From Kutzneria sp036403095 (GTDB lineage: Bacteria > Actinomycetota > Actinomycetes > Mycobacteriales > Pseudonocardiaceae), in NCBI GenBank assembly GCA_036403095.1, contig DASWRQ010000251.1, positions 1 to 64,000 on the forward strand: DNA of 64,000 nucleotides, written 5' to 3'. Below are positions 40,424-49,803 of the stretch, one piece after another (positions within the stretch are counted from its first letter, which is position 1; each line of letters starts with the position of its first letter). The translations under genes were made by a program, and so were the position numbers. The notes under the pieces were generated by a model. It searched no databases. It saw nothing but the letters and a program-made list of their open reading frames with translations, and was not told the DNA's origin.

Positions 40424-41901
40424 GTGACGACCAAGCACGGCTTCGAGATCCGCGGTCTGGACGTGCCACGCGGGGCCGCCCCGCCCACCGGACGGTTCGG
40501 CCGGATGTTTCCGACCCTGCCGTCGCGACCGCCGACCGGGCTGCCGGCGGCGGAGCGGCTGGGGCTGCCGGGCGGCCTGATGGACGGCGGCGACACCACA
40601 ACACAGCAGGACAGCCCGACCTTGGACGCGGGCTTCACCTTCCTGGGCCAGTTCATCGACCACAACATCACCTTCGACGCCACCGGCAACCTGGGCCGGC
40701 AGGTCGACCCGGAGGCGACGACCAACTTCCGGCCGCCGATGCTCGACCTCGACCACCTGTACGGCTCCGGGCCGTTCGCCAGCCCGCTGCTGTACGACAC
40801 CGACTCGCACAACACCAAGCTGGTGGTGTCGCCGGACGGCGTGGACCTGGCCCGCACGGCCAACGGCACCGCGTTGATCGGCGACCCGCGCAACGACGAG
40901 AACCTGCTGCTCAACCAGGTGCACCTGGCGTTCATCAAGTCCACAACCGGGTGGTCGACGGGCTGCGCGACGGCGAGATCACCGACGTGTTCGGCAACCG
41001 CTTCCCGCCGCCGCCGCAGGGCGACCCGAACCCGCCGCCCAACGCGTCCATCGCCGATCTGCTCAGCGTCCGCACGTACTGGGACGACCTGTTCGCGGCG
41101 GCCCAGCAGATCGTGCGCTGGCACTACCAGTGGATCATCGTGCACGAGTACCTGCCGCTGGTCTGCGGGCAGGACAGCGTGGACCAGATCGACCGGGACG
41201 GCCTTCAGTTCTTCGACCCGGGCGGCCACCCGTTCATCCCGGTGGAGTTCGCGGTCGCCGCGTTCCGGTTCATGCACCCAACGATCCGCTCCGACTACAC
41301 GGTCAACGACAAGCACACGCTGCCGCTGTTCCCGCTGGACTTCCAGGAGCCCACACCGCCGGACCCGCACGACCGCGCCGACCTGCGCGGCGGGCCCGTC
41401 GCGCCGGAGTTCGCGGTGGACTTCCGGCACTTCTTCGCCATCGACGGCTCGCGGCCGCAGCGGGCCAAGCGGATCGAGGCCAAGCTGAACGTGCGGCTGC
41501 TGGACCTGCCGCCGATCACCGACGTGCCGGCCGAGATCGGCCGTCAGCTGCGTTCGCTGGTGGTGCGCAACCTGCTGCGCAGCGAGGTGCAGCAGCTGCC
41601 GTCCGGCCAGGACATCTCCCGCAAGATCGGCCAGGTGCCGCTGACCGAGGCCGAGCTGGGCATCTCCGGGCCGGCCTACCTCTGGTTCTACATCCTCAGG
41701 GAGGCCGAGCTGCGCCACCGCGGCGGCCGGCTGGGCTCGGTCGGCGCGACCATCGTCAGCGAGGTGCTGGTGGGGCTGCTCGACGCCGACCCGACCTCGT
41801 ACCGCTCCACGTACCCGATCTGGACGCCGACGCTGGCCGACAGCGAGGGCCGGTTCGGCATGGCCGAGCTGCTCCGCTTCGCCGGCGTGGTCCCGGACTG
41901 A
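40424..41901 (+). pseudogene. Animal-type haem peroxidase gene with one frameshift
   Basis: A gene for an animal-type (cyclooxygenase-peroxidase superfamily) haem peroxidase split between two frames. The first frame (GTG 40424, ribosome site GAGGGGG) reads through FTFLGQFIDHNITFD, with the distal His near residue 80, to LAFIK. A single missing base at about 40942 then breaks it. The next frame continues HNRVVDGLRDGE, then RWHYQWIIVHEYLPLVCG and so on to the stop at 41901. Restoring one T gives LAFIKFHNRVVDGL, the expected family block. Together the parts make a full-length protein of about 490 residues. Either the gene is recently inactivated or the read has an error. The beta-propeller gene follows after about 13 bp. 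Confidence 0.85.
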
Positions 41902-41914
41902 GGGGTTGGCGACG

Positions 41915-42940
41915 ATGGACCTGCTGTTCGTGCAGACGAACAATCCGGCCGGCAACCAGGTGCTGGTGTGCGGCATCGACGACAACGGCGCGCTGGAGAT
42001 CGTCAACACCCTGGACACCGACGGCGACGGTGGCGCGCACGACGGCCTGACCTTCGATCCGTTGGACTCCCAGGGATCGCTGGTCTACGACCGGCGGCAC
42101 CGCCTGCTGTTCGCGGTGAACGCCGGCAGCAACACGGTGTCCGTGCTCGGTGGTACCGGTCCGCATCCGCACCTGCGGCAGGTCGTGCCGTCCGGCGGCG
42201 TGCTGCCGGTCAGCCTGGCGTTGCGCAACGATCTGCTGTACGTGCTCAACGCCCATGCCGGCGGCTCGATCACCGGCTACCGGATCGCCGGCGGGCAGCT
42301 GCACGCCATCGAGGACTCCACGCGTTCGCTGGAGTTGGCCCCGGCCAGCGGGCCCGGGCAGAACGTGGTCAGCCCGGCCCAGGTGGTGTTCTCGCCGGAC
42401 GGCAGCGAGCTGATCGTCGCCACCAAGGCCGGCGGCGGCGGTCTGCTGGACGTCTTCGCCATCGGCGCGGACGGCCGGCCGTCGGAGGAGTTCACCGCCA
42501 ACTCTGCCGGCACGCCCGCGCCGTTCGGCTTCGGCCTCGACGGCTACGGCCGGCTCGCCGTGACCGACGCCGCCCTGGGCGTGCTGACCACGTACACGCT
42601 GCGTCACGGCAAGACGCGGCCGGTCGCCGGCCAGCCGGACGGCAAGGCCGCGATGTGCTGGATCGTCCAGGCCAACGGGAACTTCTACGTCACCGACGCC
42701 GGCAGCAACACCATCAGCTGCTACCGCATCGGCGAGGACGGCACGCCGACGGTGCTCAACCAGACGCCGACCGGGCAGTTCCCGATCGACATGGCGGTCA
42801 CCCGGGACGAGCGGTTCCTGTACGTGCAGCTGGCCGCGGAGAGCAAGATCTTCGGCTATCACGTCGAGGACGACGCCACCCTCACCCAGGTCGCGTCGCT
42901 CGACGTGCCGCCGACCGCGCAGGGCCTGGCCGTGAGCTGA
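41915..42940 (+). CDS. Beta-propeller protein (lactonase/YncE-like)
   Basis: A 341-residue protein made of seven propeller-like repeats with strands such as LLFAVNAGSNTVSVL, DLLYVLNAHAGGSITGY and FYVTDAGSNTISCY. It matches the lactonase (6-phosphogluconolactonase-like) or YncE-type seven-blade fold. There is no signal peptide. ATG 41915 is preferred because GAGGGG (41900-41905) is nine bases upstream; TTG 41906 would sit on the ribosome site. It probably shares a transcript with the frameshifted peroxidase, which suggests a joint oxidative or scavenging role. The substrate is unknown. Confidence 0.88.
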   Translation: MDLLFVQTNNPAGNQVLVCGIDDNGALEIVNTLDTDGDGGAHDGLTFDPLDSQGSLVYDRRHRLLFAVNAGSNTVSVLGGTGPHPHLRQVVPSGGVLPVSLALRNDLLYVLNAHAGGSITGYRIAGGQLHAIEDSTRSLELAPASGPGQNVVSPAQVVFSPDGSELIVATKAGGGGLLDVFAIGADGRPSEEFTANSAGTPAPFGFGLDGYGRLAVTDAALGVLTTYTLRHGKTRPVAGQPDGKAAMCWIVQANGNFYVTDAGSNTISCYRIGEDGTPTVLNQTPTGQFPIDMAVTRDERFLYVQLAAESKIFGYHVEDDATLTQVASLDVPPTAQGLAVS

Positions 42941-42948
42941 ACGGGCGA

Positions 42949-42982
42949 CGGGGAGACGAGACCGACACGCCTCGTCTCCCCG
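42949..42982 (+). terminator. Hairpin terminator after the beta-propeller gene
   Basis: Perfect 12-bp arms CGGGGAGACGAG (42949-42960) and CTCGTCTCCCCG (42971-42982) with a 10-base loop, nine bases after the stop codon. Confidence 0.8.
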
Positions 42983-43021
42983 CTGCTACCGTGGGGCGGT
43001 TGTCGTGACGAGGGGTGAGGC

Positions 43022-43423
43022 ATGGATCCGATCCTGACCGCGATCGCCGGGGCGGTGGCCAAGGAGGCCGTGACCGCCGGCGGCAAGGCGATCGCCAAGC
43101 TCGTGCAGCGGGTGAAGGAGCGCTTCGCCAAGGATCCGGGCGCCGAGGTGGTGCTGGCCTCCGCGCAGGAGGACCCGGACAACACGATGTGGGTCGACGC
43201 GCTGGCCAAGGTCCTGCACCGCGCCGAGGAGGCCGACCCGGCCTTCGGCGCCGAGCTGCGTGAGCTGTGGGGCGCGGCGAAGTCGGAGGTCGCCGTCAAC
43301 GCGAACAAGACGACGCAGAAGGCCGAGTCGGACGGCATCAACAACAGCGTCAGTGGTTACGTCAACGGGAACGTCGTGCAGGCCCGGGAGGTTCGCGGCA
43401 ACACGAACTTCTACAACCGCTGA
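43022..43423 (+). CDS. Small effector-associated-type protein with VVQA/GxxxF tail
   Basis: A 133-residue protein. The N-terminal 90 residues are helical and charged (AVAKEAVTAGGKAIAKLVQR, DPDNTMWVDALAKVLHRAEE) and resemble small adaptor domains of bacterial conflict systems. The C-terminus reads SVSGYVNGNVVQAREVRGNT then NFYNR, the GxVxGxVVQAxxVxGxxxF signature that normally joins such an adaptor to an NB-ARC/STAND ATPase with TPR repeats. Here it stands alone. The opposing gene, 20 bp away, is a TPR protein whose remnant N-terminus carries the same signature, so the two are probably parts of one module. The function is inferred. Confidence 0.6.
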   Translation: MDPILTAIAGAVAKEAVTAGGKAIAKLVQRVKERFAKDPGAEVVLASAQEDPDNTMWVDALAKVLHRAEEADPAFGAELRELWGAAKSEVAVNANKTTQKAESDGINNSVSGYVNGNVVQAREVRGNTNFYNR

Positions 43424-43442
43424 GCTAGCGCCGACGTGATCG

Positions 43443-44645
43443 TCAGCTGAGGTTGTCGACCCGTTGCCGGGCAACGGGTTCACGGGGATGCTCCAGCACG
43501 TGCAGGATGGCGTGGGCCTTGCGGGCCTCGGCCAGTGCGGCGTCGCGGTCGCCGAGCTGCTCGTGGGCCTCGCTGAGCAACCCGCGGACCACGGCCTCCT
43601 CGAACAACCGGCGCTTCTCGACCATCGCCTCCAGCGCCCGGCCCAGCTCGGCGGCGGCCTTGACCGGCTCGCCGGCCCGCAGGAAGGTCTCGCCGACGCT
43701 GGTCAGCACCCGGCCCTCGTTGTAACGGTCTTCCTTGTCCTGCACGTGTTTCAGCGCCTGGCCGAGACCGGCGAGCGCCTCGTCGTAGCGGCCGAGCGCG
43801 GACAGGAAACGCGCCCGGTGGTGCCCGAGCAGGGCCCGCTGCTGGTCCTGCGCGGCCAGCGGAATCGCCCGCTCGACGCAGTCCAGCGCCTCGGCGTGCT
43901 CGCCCAGGCCGTGGTGCGCGAGGGCCAGCGACGCCAGGTCGGTGGCCAGGCCCTGGTGGTGATCGGCCGGCTCGACGTCCACCGCCGCGGCGAATTCCGT
44001 TCTGGCCGCGGCGAAATCGTCCAGCTCGTAGTGACGGAACCCGAGCTGGCAGCGCATCCGCGCCTCGGCCCGCCGGTCCCCGCGCCGCACCGCCGCCCGC
44101 ACCGCGACCTCGTTGACCGTCTTCCAGTCGGTGTAGAGCCTGCGGTGGAAGTACAAGCCCCACAACGCCTCGGCCAGCGCCAGCACGGCATCGTCCATTT
44201 CGGACTCGTACGCCGCGGTCACCACCTGCACGAAGTTGGCCCGGTCCGGCTCGAGCAGGTCCATCGCCTCGGCGTCGTCGCCGTCGAAGGCCGGCACGTC
44301 GGCGTAGCGTGGGCTCAACCGCCAGCGCAGCGGCGAGATCGCCTTGTCCGCGGCGATCGCCCGCTCGACGTACCACCACACCATGGCCCGTAACGCTTCC
44401 AGCTGCTCGGCGGCGCTGTCGGTGCGGTGCAGCTGTTGCAGGGCATGGCCGTGGGCCAGCGGGCTGAACGAGTAGCGGTTGCCGTGCGAGGCCCGCAGCA
44501 GCTGAGCGGACTCCAGGACGCCGAGCAGCTCGGCGGCGTTCGGGTCGAGCGCACCGGCCATGTCGCCGGCGAAGTCGGCGCCCGGGTGCATGGCCAGCAG
44601 CCGGTACAGGCGCGCCGCCGCCGGTGACAGGTTCTGGTACGGCAA
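43443..44645 (-). CDS. TPR protein: C-terminal half of a STAND/NB-ARC ATPase
   Basis: A 400-residue protein beginning LPYQNLSPAAARLYRLLAMH, which is the winged-helix segment that follows the NB-ARC ATPase in actinobacterial STAND proteins. TPR repeats follow to the end (for example MRCQLGFRHYELDDFAAART, LASLALAHHGLGEHAEALDC, GRVLTSVGETFLRAGEPVKA). No P-loop is present. TTG 44645 has AAGGGGG (44653-44659) seven bases upstream, so this truncated form could be translated. The upstream remnant (44646-44859) shows the original N-terminus. It could act as a TPR adaptor or be a decaying gene. Confidence 0.7.
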   Translation of the reverse strand: MPYQNLSPAAARLYRLLAMHPGADFAGDMAGALDPNAAELLGVLESAQLLRASHGNRYSFSPLAHGHALQQLHRTDSAAEQLEALRAMVWWYVERAIAADKAISPLRWRLSPRYADVPAFDGDDAEAMDLLEPDRANFVQVVTAAYESEMDDAVLALAEALWGLYFHRRLYTDWKTVNEVAVRAAVRRGDRRAEARMRCQLGFRHYELDDFAAARTEFAAAVDVEPADHHQGLATDLASLALAHHGLGEHAEALDCVERAIPLAAQDQQRALLGHHRARFLSALGRYDEALAGLGQALKHVQDKEDRYNEGRVLTSVGETFLRAGEPVKAAAELGRALEAMVEKRRLFEEAVVRGLLSEAHEQLGDRDAALAEARKAHAILHVLEHPREPVARQRVDNLS

Positions 44646-44859
44646 CTCGAAACCCCCTTGTCCTCCCGAGACATCCGCCGATGCGTCAGCGCCCCACTGC
44701 CGTGGAGCAGGAGGGCCGGGTGCTGGCGGATCCGGTCGACGAACAGCGTCGCGGCGGTGAACTGGCGCGGGACCGGCGCCTCGTCGCCGAAGTGGACCTC
44801 ACCGAGCTGGAACACGGCGTGGACCTGCCGCTGAAATCGTTGTGCACTCCCCCGGTCAC
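44646..44859 (-). pseudogene. Decayed N-terminus of the STAND/TPR gene
   Basis: GTG 44859 reads MTGGVHNDFSG, then a one-base shift near 44827 leads into QVHAVFQLGEVHFGDEAPV followed by PRQF and a further 30 or so residues. This is the VVQA/GxVHF...PVPRQ leader found just before the NB-ARC domain in such proteins. The whole ATPase domain (about 300 residues) is missing between it and the winged helix at 44645, and the joint is out of frame. The interval up to pyrD (44860-44948) holds the promoter at 44868-44896. Confidence 0.6.
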
Positions 44860-44867
44860 GGCGTCCG

Positions 44868-44896
44868 AGCCTACTCCCGGCGTCGGCTACGTCACA
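44868..44896 (-). promoter_or_regulatory. Promoter-like sequence for the decayed STAND gene
   Basis: On the minus strand: TGTGAC (44891-44896), 17-bp spacer, TAGGCT (44868-44873), then eight bases to GTG 44859. It would give a nearly leaderless message. Confidence 0.4.
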
Positions 44897-44948
44897 CCAG
44901 CGGTGGTGGCTGTCCGCGTGACGCCCGTGACCAGGCACGATAGGGGTC

Positions 44949-45968
44949 GTGGTGTACAAGCAGCTGGTCCGCAGGACGTTGTTCCGGTTCGGTGGGGGCG
45001 ACCCCGAGGTGGCCCACGAGCGCACGCTGGGCGTGCTGCGGCGGGTGGCCGGGATGCCGCCGGTGCTGTCGGCGCTGCGCGCGCGGTACGGGGTGGTCGC
45101 GCCGCGCACGGTGTTCGGTGTGCAGTTCCCGAACCCGGTGGGGCTCGCCGCGGGCATGGACAAGGACGGCGTGGCGCTGCCGGCGTGGCCGGCGCTGGGC
45201 TTCGGCTTCGTCGAGGTCGGCACCGTCACCCGGCACGCGCAGCCGGGCAACGACCGACCGCGGCTGTTCCGGCTGCCGGACAGCGAGGCCGTGATCAACC
45301 GGATGGGCTTCAACAACCGGGGGGCGCAAGCGCTTGCCGACCGGCTGGAGCGGCTGGGACCGCTGCCGGTGCCGCTGGGCATCAGCCTGGGCAAGTCCAA
45401 GGTCACGCCGGTCGAGCGCGCGGTGGAGGACTACCGGCACTCGATGCGGGTGCTGGGCCGGCACGGCGACTACTTCGCGGTGAACATCAGCTCCCCCAAC
45501 ACGCCCGGGCTGCGTTCGCTGCAGGACCGGGCGGCGTTGAACGAGCTGCTGGCCGGCGTCCAGGAGGAGAACGCCGGCAACCGGCCGCTGCTGGTGAAGA
45601 TCGCCCCCGACCTGACCGACAGCGCCATCGCCGAGCTGTTGGAGGTGTGCGGCGAGCACGACATCAGCGGCGTCATCGCCACCAACACCACGCTCGGCCG
45701 CGATGGTCTCGCAGCGTCGGACCAGGCCCGGTCCCAGGAGACCGGCGGCCTGTCCGGCCGCCCGCTCGCCGCCCGTGCGCTGGAGGTGGTTCGCCTGGTG
45801 CACCGGGAGACCGGCGGCCGGATGCCGATCATCGGCGTCGGCGGCATCTTCGACGCCGACTCGGCCCAGCGCATGATCGACGCCGGCGCCGACCTCGTGC
45901 AGGTCTACACCGGCTTCATCTACGAGGGCCCCGGCCTGATCCGCAGGATCAACCGCTCGCTGCGCTGA
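44949..45968 (+). CDS. pyrD: Dihydroorotate dehydrogenase (quinone), class 2
   Basis: A 339-residue class 2 dihydroorotate dehydrogenase, which oxidises dihydroorotate to orotate in pyrimidine synthesis and passes electrons to quinone at the membrane. Markers are the amphipathic N-terminus (VYKQLVRRTLFRFGGGDPE), the FMN region GVQFPNPVGLAAGMDKDG, the catalytic-Ser region NISSPNTPGLRSLQ, KIAPDLTD and IIGVGGIFDADSA with GADLVQVYTGFIYEGP. GTG 44949 or 44952 is the start; no clear ribosome site is present. A hairpin follows 13 bp after the stop. Confidence 0.95.
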   Translation: MVYKQLVRRTLFRFGGGDPEVAHERTLGVLRRVAGMPPVLSALRARYGVVAPRTVFGVQFPNPVGLAAGMDKDGVALPAWPALGFGFVEVGTVTRHAQPGNDRPRLFRLPDSEAVINRMGFNNRGAQALADRLERLGPLPVPLGISLGKSKVTPVERAVEDYRHSMRVLGRHGDYFAVNISSPNTPGLRSLQDRAALNELLAGVQEENAGNRPLLVKIAPDLTDSAIAELLEVCGEHDISGVIATNTTLGRDGLAASDQARSQETGGLSGRPLAARALEVVRLVHRETGGRMPIIGVGGIFDADSAQRMIDAGADLVQVYTGFIYEGPGLIRRINRSLR

Positions 45969-45981
45969 CCCCGACGCCGTG

Positions 45982-46022
45982 AAAGGACCGATCCTCACGT
46001 TGAACGTGAGGAATGGTCCTTT
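45982..46022 (+). terminator. Long hairpin after pyrD, related to 21257-21285
   Basis: Arm 45982-45999 (AAAGGACCGATCCTCACG) pairs with 46005-46022 (CGTGAGGAATGGTCCTTT) apart from two adjacent mismatches, and ends in TTT. It is a good intrinsic terminator. Its right arm carries GAGGAATGGTCC, the complement of the GGACCATTCCTC found at 21254-21265. Confidence 0.8.
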
Positions 46023-46098
46023 CCAAACGGTTGGGGGTTGACATGCGGGTGGCGCCTGCCCCAGGAGAGGAGGGCAGGCGCCACACGGGTGAACCGAC

Positions 46099-48090
46099 TC
46101 AGATCAGGCCGAGGAAGAGCAGGCCGTTGGGCGTCCCGAGGCCGGTGATGTTGTCGTAGCCGCGGGTGGTGTGGATGGTCTCATCCTGGTTGTTGTACGT
46201 CCGGACGCTGCGCACGTAGCCGTCGGCGTCGTCGGTGCCGTTGACGAAGTCGACCCGCACCGAGCCGCCGTCGACCGGCTTGACGTCGGTGACCGCCGGG
46301 GTGTGCGACAGGGCCTTGTACAGCCACGGGTTGATGAACCCGTGCCGCCCGCCGAACTGGTCGGCCACGGCCATCAGGCCGGCCATCAGCGGCGAGGCCA
46401 GGCTGGTGCCGCCGATGCGGTACTCGCCGTACTTGACGGTGCCGTCGGGCCAGGTCTGGGTCAGGCCGATGAGCATGCCGGTGGTCGGGTCGGCGTCCAT
46501 GGAGATGTCCGGCACGACGCGGCCGCGGTTGGCGCCGGTCTGGTTCTGCTTGGCCAGCGCGTCCGGCACGACGCCCTTCTGGTAGTTGGGCTCCGGGAAC
46601 AGCACCGAGGTGCCGCCGCCGGCGCCGTAGAGCCAATTGCCCGGGGCGGGCGGGTTCCAGGCGCCGTTGGTGAGCGAGGACTTGCCGGTGGCCCAGCCGG
46701 TCTCGAACGTCTTGCGGCCGTCCTTGCCGATGCCGAGGCTGGTGCCGCCGACCGCGGTCACCCACGGGCTGGAGGCGGAGAAGTCGGCCGCCGGGCTGGG
46801 CAGGTTGTGGCTCTCGTCGCCGTCGTCACCGGAGGAGAAGTAGACGCCGATGCCCTCGGCCGCCGCCTGGATGGCGATGGTCTGGAACGCCTGCACCTCG
46901 TCGGCCGGCACGTCCTCGCCGCGGTTGCCGTACGAGTTGGACACGATCTGGGCCAGGTTCTTGGACACGATCGTGTTGAGCGCCTTGTCCAGGCCCTCGT
47001 CGGAGCAGTCGGCGCCGCCGACGTAGAGGATCTTCGCGCCGGGGGCCATGGCGTGCACGGCCTCGACGTCCAGGCTCTGCTCGCCGTACCAGCCGGAGGC
47101 GTCGCACTGGTCGGGGTCCTCGCTGCCCGGGGTGGGCGGGAAGACGATCTGGCTGTACTGCGACTTGGTCAGCGGGTGCGCCGGGTCGTTGCGCTTGGCG
47201 TACTCGGCGGCGTCCGCATACAGGGTGGGAGATGCGAACGCGTCGACGATGGCGACGGTGACGCCGTGCCCGTCGAGGCCGAAGCGGCCGGCCACGTCGA
47301 GCTGGGAGGCCGCGCGCAGCTGGCCCGGCTGGTAGCCGCAGACCACGTACGGCAACTGCTTGCCGGCGTAGGCCGGGTCGGTCGTGTCGGTCTTCTGCCC
47401 GTAGTAGTCCGAGCACGGCCGGGCGTTGACGAAGGCCGCCGGCGGCGGGGCCACCGCGGGCTGGCTGGTCTTGGCCTTGGGCTGCGCGGCGTTCGGCGTC
47501 GCGTCGCCGGCCCCGCCCACGTGGGACGGCTTGAGCAGCGCGATCGCCTGGTCAATGTTGATCACACCGGAGACGTAGGAGGAGACGGCGGCCGGGACCG
47601 ACAGGTTGCGGTCCTGCGAACGCAGCGTCTTGCCCTGCACCCGGTACTCGCCCAGGCTCACGCCGAACGCCTTCTGCACCTGGTCGACGGTGCCGGTGGC
47701 CTCGACGTAGGCGTTGTTGGCCGGCGTCTCACCGGCGGCGAAGCCGGCGGAGGTCAGCCAGTCGCGCACCGCGGTGACGGCGCCCGCGGTCGGCGCGAAG
47801 CGGGTCTTGACCTGGTCGGCGCCGAGGAACTTGCGGTAGGACGGGCTGTTCGGGTCGGACACGGCGGTGGCCGCGGCCTCGAGCCCGGCCTGGTCGGCCA
47901 GCTTCAGGTACACCCGGAAGGTCAGCTTGGACGCCGTGTCGGCGTTGCCGACCTTGGCGTTCGGGCTCGCCCATAACGGGTGCGAGTCCGGGATGACGGA
48001 CTGACCCGCCGCGGCGGCAGACGGCGCGAGGCTGGTGAAACCGGCCCCGACCATCGCCAGCGCGAGCAGCATCGCTGGAGTTCTTCGCAC
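46099..48090 (-). CDS. Secreted peptidase S53 with activation prodomain
   Basis: A 663-residue exported sedolisin/kumamolisin-type protease active at acid pH in known members. A signal peptide (to about SAAAA, residue 28) precedes the pro-kumamolisin activation domain (about 40-190; SYRKFLGADQVKTRFAP), a linker and the catalytic domain. The active site can be read: Glu337 and Asp341 (GEQSLDVEAV), oxyanion Asp422 (FSSGDDGD) and Ser563 (GGTSLASPLMAG). The final calcium site is probably within DITGLGTPNG-like sequence. GTG 48090 has AGAAGGGG nine bases upstream. It is monocistronic. Confidence 0.95.
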   Translation of the reverse strand: MRRTPAMLLALAMVGAGFTSLAPSAAAAGQSVIPDSHPLWASPNAKVGNADTASKLTFRVYLKLADQAGLEAAATAVSDPNSPSYRKFLGADQVKTRFAPTAGAVTAVRDWLTSAGFAAGETPANNAYVEATGTVDQVQKAFGVSLGEYRVQGKTLRSQDRNLSVPAAVSSYVSGVINIDQAIALLKPSHVGGAGDATPNAAQPKAKTSQPAVAPPPAAFVNARPCSDYYGQKTDTTDPAYAGKQLPYVVCGYQPGQLRAASQLDVAGRFGLDGHGVTVAIVDAFASPTLYADAAEYAKRNDPAHPLTKSQYSQIVFPPTPGSEDPDQCDASGWYGEQSLDVEAVHAMAPGAKILYVGGADCSDEGLDKALNTIVSKNLAQIVSNSYGNRGEDVPADEVQAFQTIAIQAAAEGIGVYFSSGDDGDESHNLPSPAADFSASSPWVTAVGGTSLGIGKDGRKTFETGWATGKSSLTNGAWNPPAPGNWLYGAGGGTSVLFPEPNYQKGVVPDALAKQNQTGANRGRVVPDISMDADPTTGMLIGLTQTWPDGTVKYGEYRIGGTSLASPLMAGLMAVADQFGGRHGFINPWLYKALSHTPAVTDVKPVDGGSVRVDFVNGTDDADGYVRSVRTYNNQDETIHTTRGYDNITGLGTPNGLLFLGLI

Positions 48091-48269
48091 GAAATTCGCC
48101 CCTTCTGAAGTCCCCGCGACAAATAGCCACGGGCGCAGATTTCAGCCCCACGGCGCATTCGGGTCCCGCAACCCCCGCACCCGGGTGCCGAGAAGGCTAA
48201 CCCTGAGCACAAGCTGAGGAAACAGGGAGATTTTCAAGGTGATCGGTGTTTTTAACAGAACTATTGCCG

Positions 48270-49523
48270 TTACCCGCGGGCCGCCTTCAGCATTCGGAGC
48301 AAGGGGTGTCCCACCACTATGAGCAATGAGCCCCAGGCGATGCCGCCGAGCGCGACCCCGCCGATGGCCACGGTCAGGTTGCCGACCCCGGCCACCAGAG
48401 CGGCGCCGGCGATCATCACATTGACCGGATTGAGCAGATCCACCTTATTGTCCAGCCAGATGCGCACGCCGACCAAAGCGATCAACCCGTACAGCAGAAC
48501 CATGGCACCGCCGAGCACACCGGCCGGCATCGTGTTGAGCAGAGTGCCGAATTTCGGGCAGAACGACAGCACGATCGCGCAGACAGCGGCCACCGCGTAT
48601 GCGGCGGTCGAGTAGACCTTCGTCGCCGTCATGACGCCGATGTTCTCCGCGTACGTGGTGGTGCCGGAGCCGCCGCCGATGCCGGCCAGCGCGGTCGACA
48701 GCCCGTTGGCGATCAGCGCGTCGCCGACGTTGCCGTCGAGGTTGCGGCCGGTCACCGAGGCCACCGCCTTGACGTGCCCGACGTTCTCGGCCACCAGCAC
48801 GATCACCACCGGCAGCACGGCCAGCACCACGTTGGGGCGCAGCTCCGGCCCGGTCAGCTGGGGGAAGCCGAACCACGCGGCGTTGGCCACGTCGTCCAGC
48901 CGGGCCGCGCTGAGCTGGCCGGTCAGCGCCGCGGCCAGCCAGCCGGCGAGAATGCCGATCAGCACCGAGGCCCGGGAGAACAGGCCGCGGCCGAGCACGC
49001 CGCAGAGCAGGATCACGGCCAGCGTGAACACCGCGAGTCCGGGCTGGTCCTGGAAGTTGTGGGTGGCCGACGGGGCCAGGTTCAGGCCGATCAGCATGAC
49101 CACCGCGCCGGTGACCACGGGCGGCATCAGCGACTCCAGCAGCCGCACGCCCAGCGCCTTGACCGCGATGCCGACAAAAACCAGCAGCACGCCGGTGGCC
49201 AGCACGCCGCCGAGCTGGGCCGGCAGGCCGTCCAGCCGGGAGGCGGCCAGCGGCGAGATGAACGCGAACGAGGAACCGAGGTAGCTGGGCACCCGGTTGC
49301 GGGTGACGACCAGGAACAGCAGCGTGCCGACGCCGGAGAACAGCAGCGTGGTGGCGACCGGGAAACCGGTGCTGGCCGGCACGAGCACGGTGGCGCCGAA
49401 CATGGCGGCCACGTGCTGGAGGCCGAACCCGACGGTCAGCGGCCAGCTGAGCCGCTCGTCGGGGGCCACCACCTCGCCGTCCGTCACACGGCGACCGTCG
49501 CCGTGCACGGTCCACAACGCCAC
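48270..49523 (-). CDS. Uracil/xanthine permease (NCS2 family)
   Basis: A 417-residue nucleobase:cation symporter-2 protein with about 12-14 helices. Characteristic parts are GFGLQHVAAMFGATVLVP at the start, the FAFISPLAA region, PVVIVLVAENVGHVKA with the conserved Glu, and the signature GGSGTTTYAENIGVM. The last suggests a uracil-type permease. GTG 49523 has GGGGAGG seven bases upstream. The proximity of pyrD fits a role in pyrimidine supply, although the genes are not in one operon. Confidence 0.93.
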   Translation of the reverse strand: MALWTVHGDGRRVTDGEVVAPDERLSWPLTVGFGLQHVAAMFGATVLVPASTGFPVATTLLFSGVGTLLFLVVTRNRVPSYLGSSFAFISPLAASRLDGLPAQLGGVLATGVLLVFVGIAVKALGVRLLESLMPPVVTGAVVMLIGLNLAPSATHNFQDQPGLAVFTLAVILLCGVLGRGLFSRASVLIGILAGWLAAALTGQLSAARLDDVANAAWFGFPQLTGPELRPNVVLAVLPVVIVLVAENVGHVKAVASVTGRNLDGNVGDALIANGLSTALAGIGGGSGTTTYAENIGVMTATKVYSTAAYAVAAVCAIVLSFCPKFGTLLNTMPAGVLGGAMVLLYGLIALVGVRIWLDNKVDLLNPVNVMIAGAALVAGVGNLTVAIGGVALGGIAWGSLLIVVGHPLLRMLKAARG

Positions 49524-49803
49524 GTCAGGACCTCCCCGTGGTCCGGCTCGCCCAAGGCCCGGCTACCCAAAGCCCGGCAACACTGCCGCGCCGATCCTGC
49601 CACGGCGGGTAGCGGTCTCGGCTAGATAACAAACTGATAATCACACATTTGCCGGCACGATCTCCACCGGCGTGCACAATCTGCCCACGGGGTTGTCACT
49701 ATGAGTCACTGGTCATCGGATCGTGGGATGATCTTCGCCCGGACAGCGCAACAGGGGGAACCGATCAGCGGAGTCGACCGGCAATGCGGCCGCCTCGACG
49801 CAC

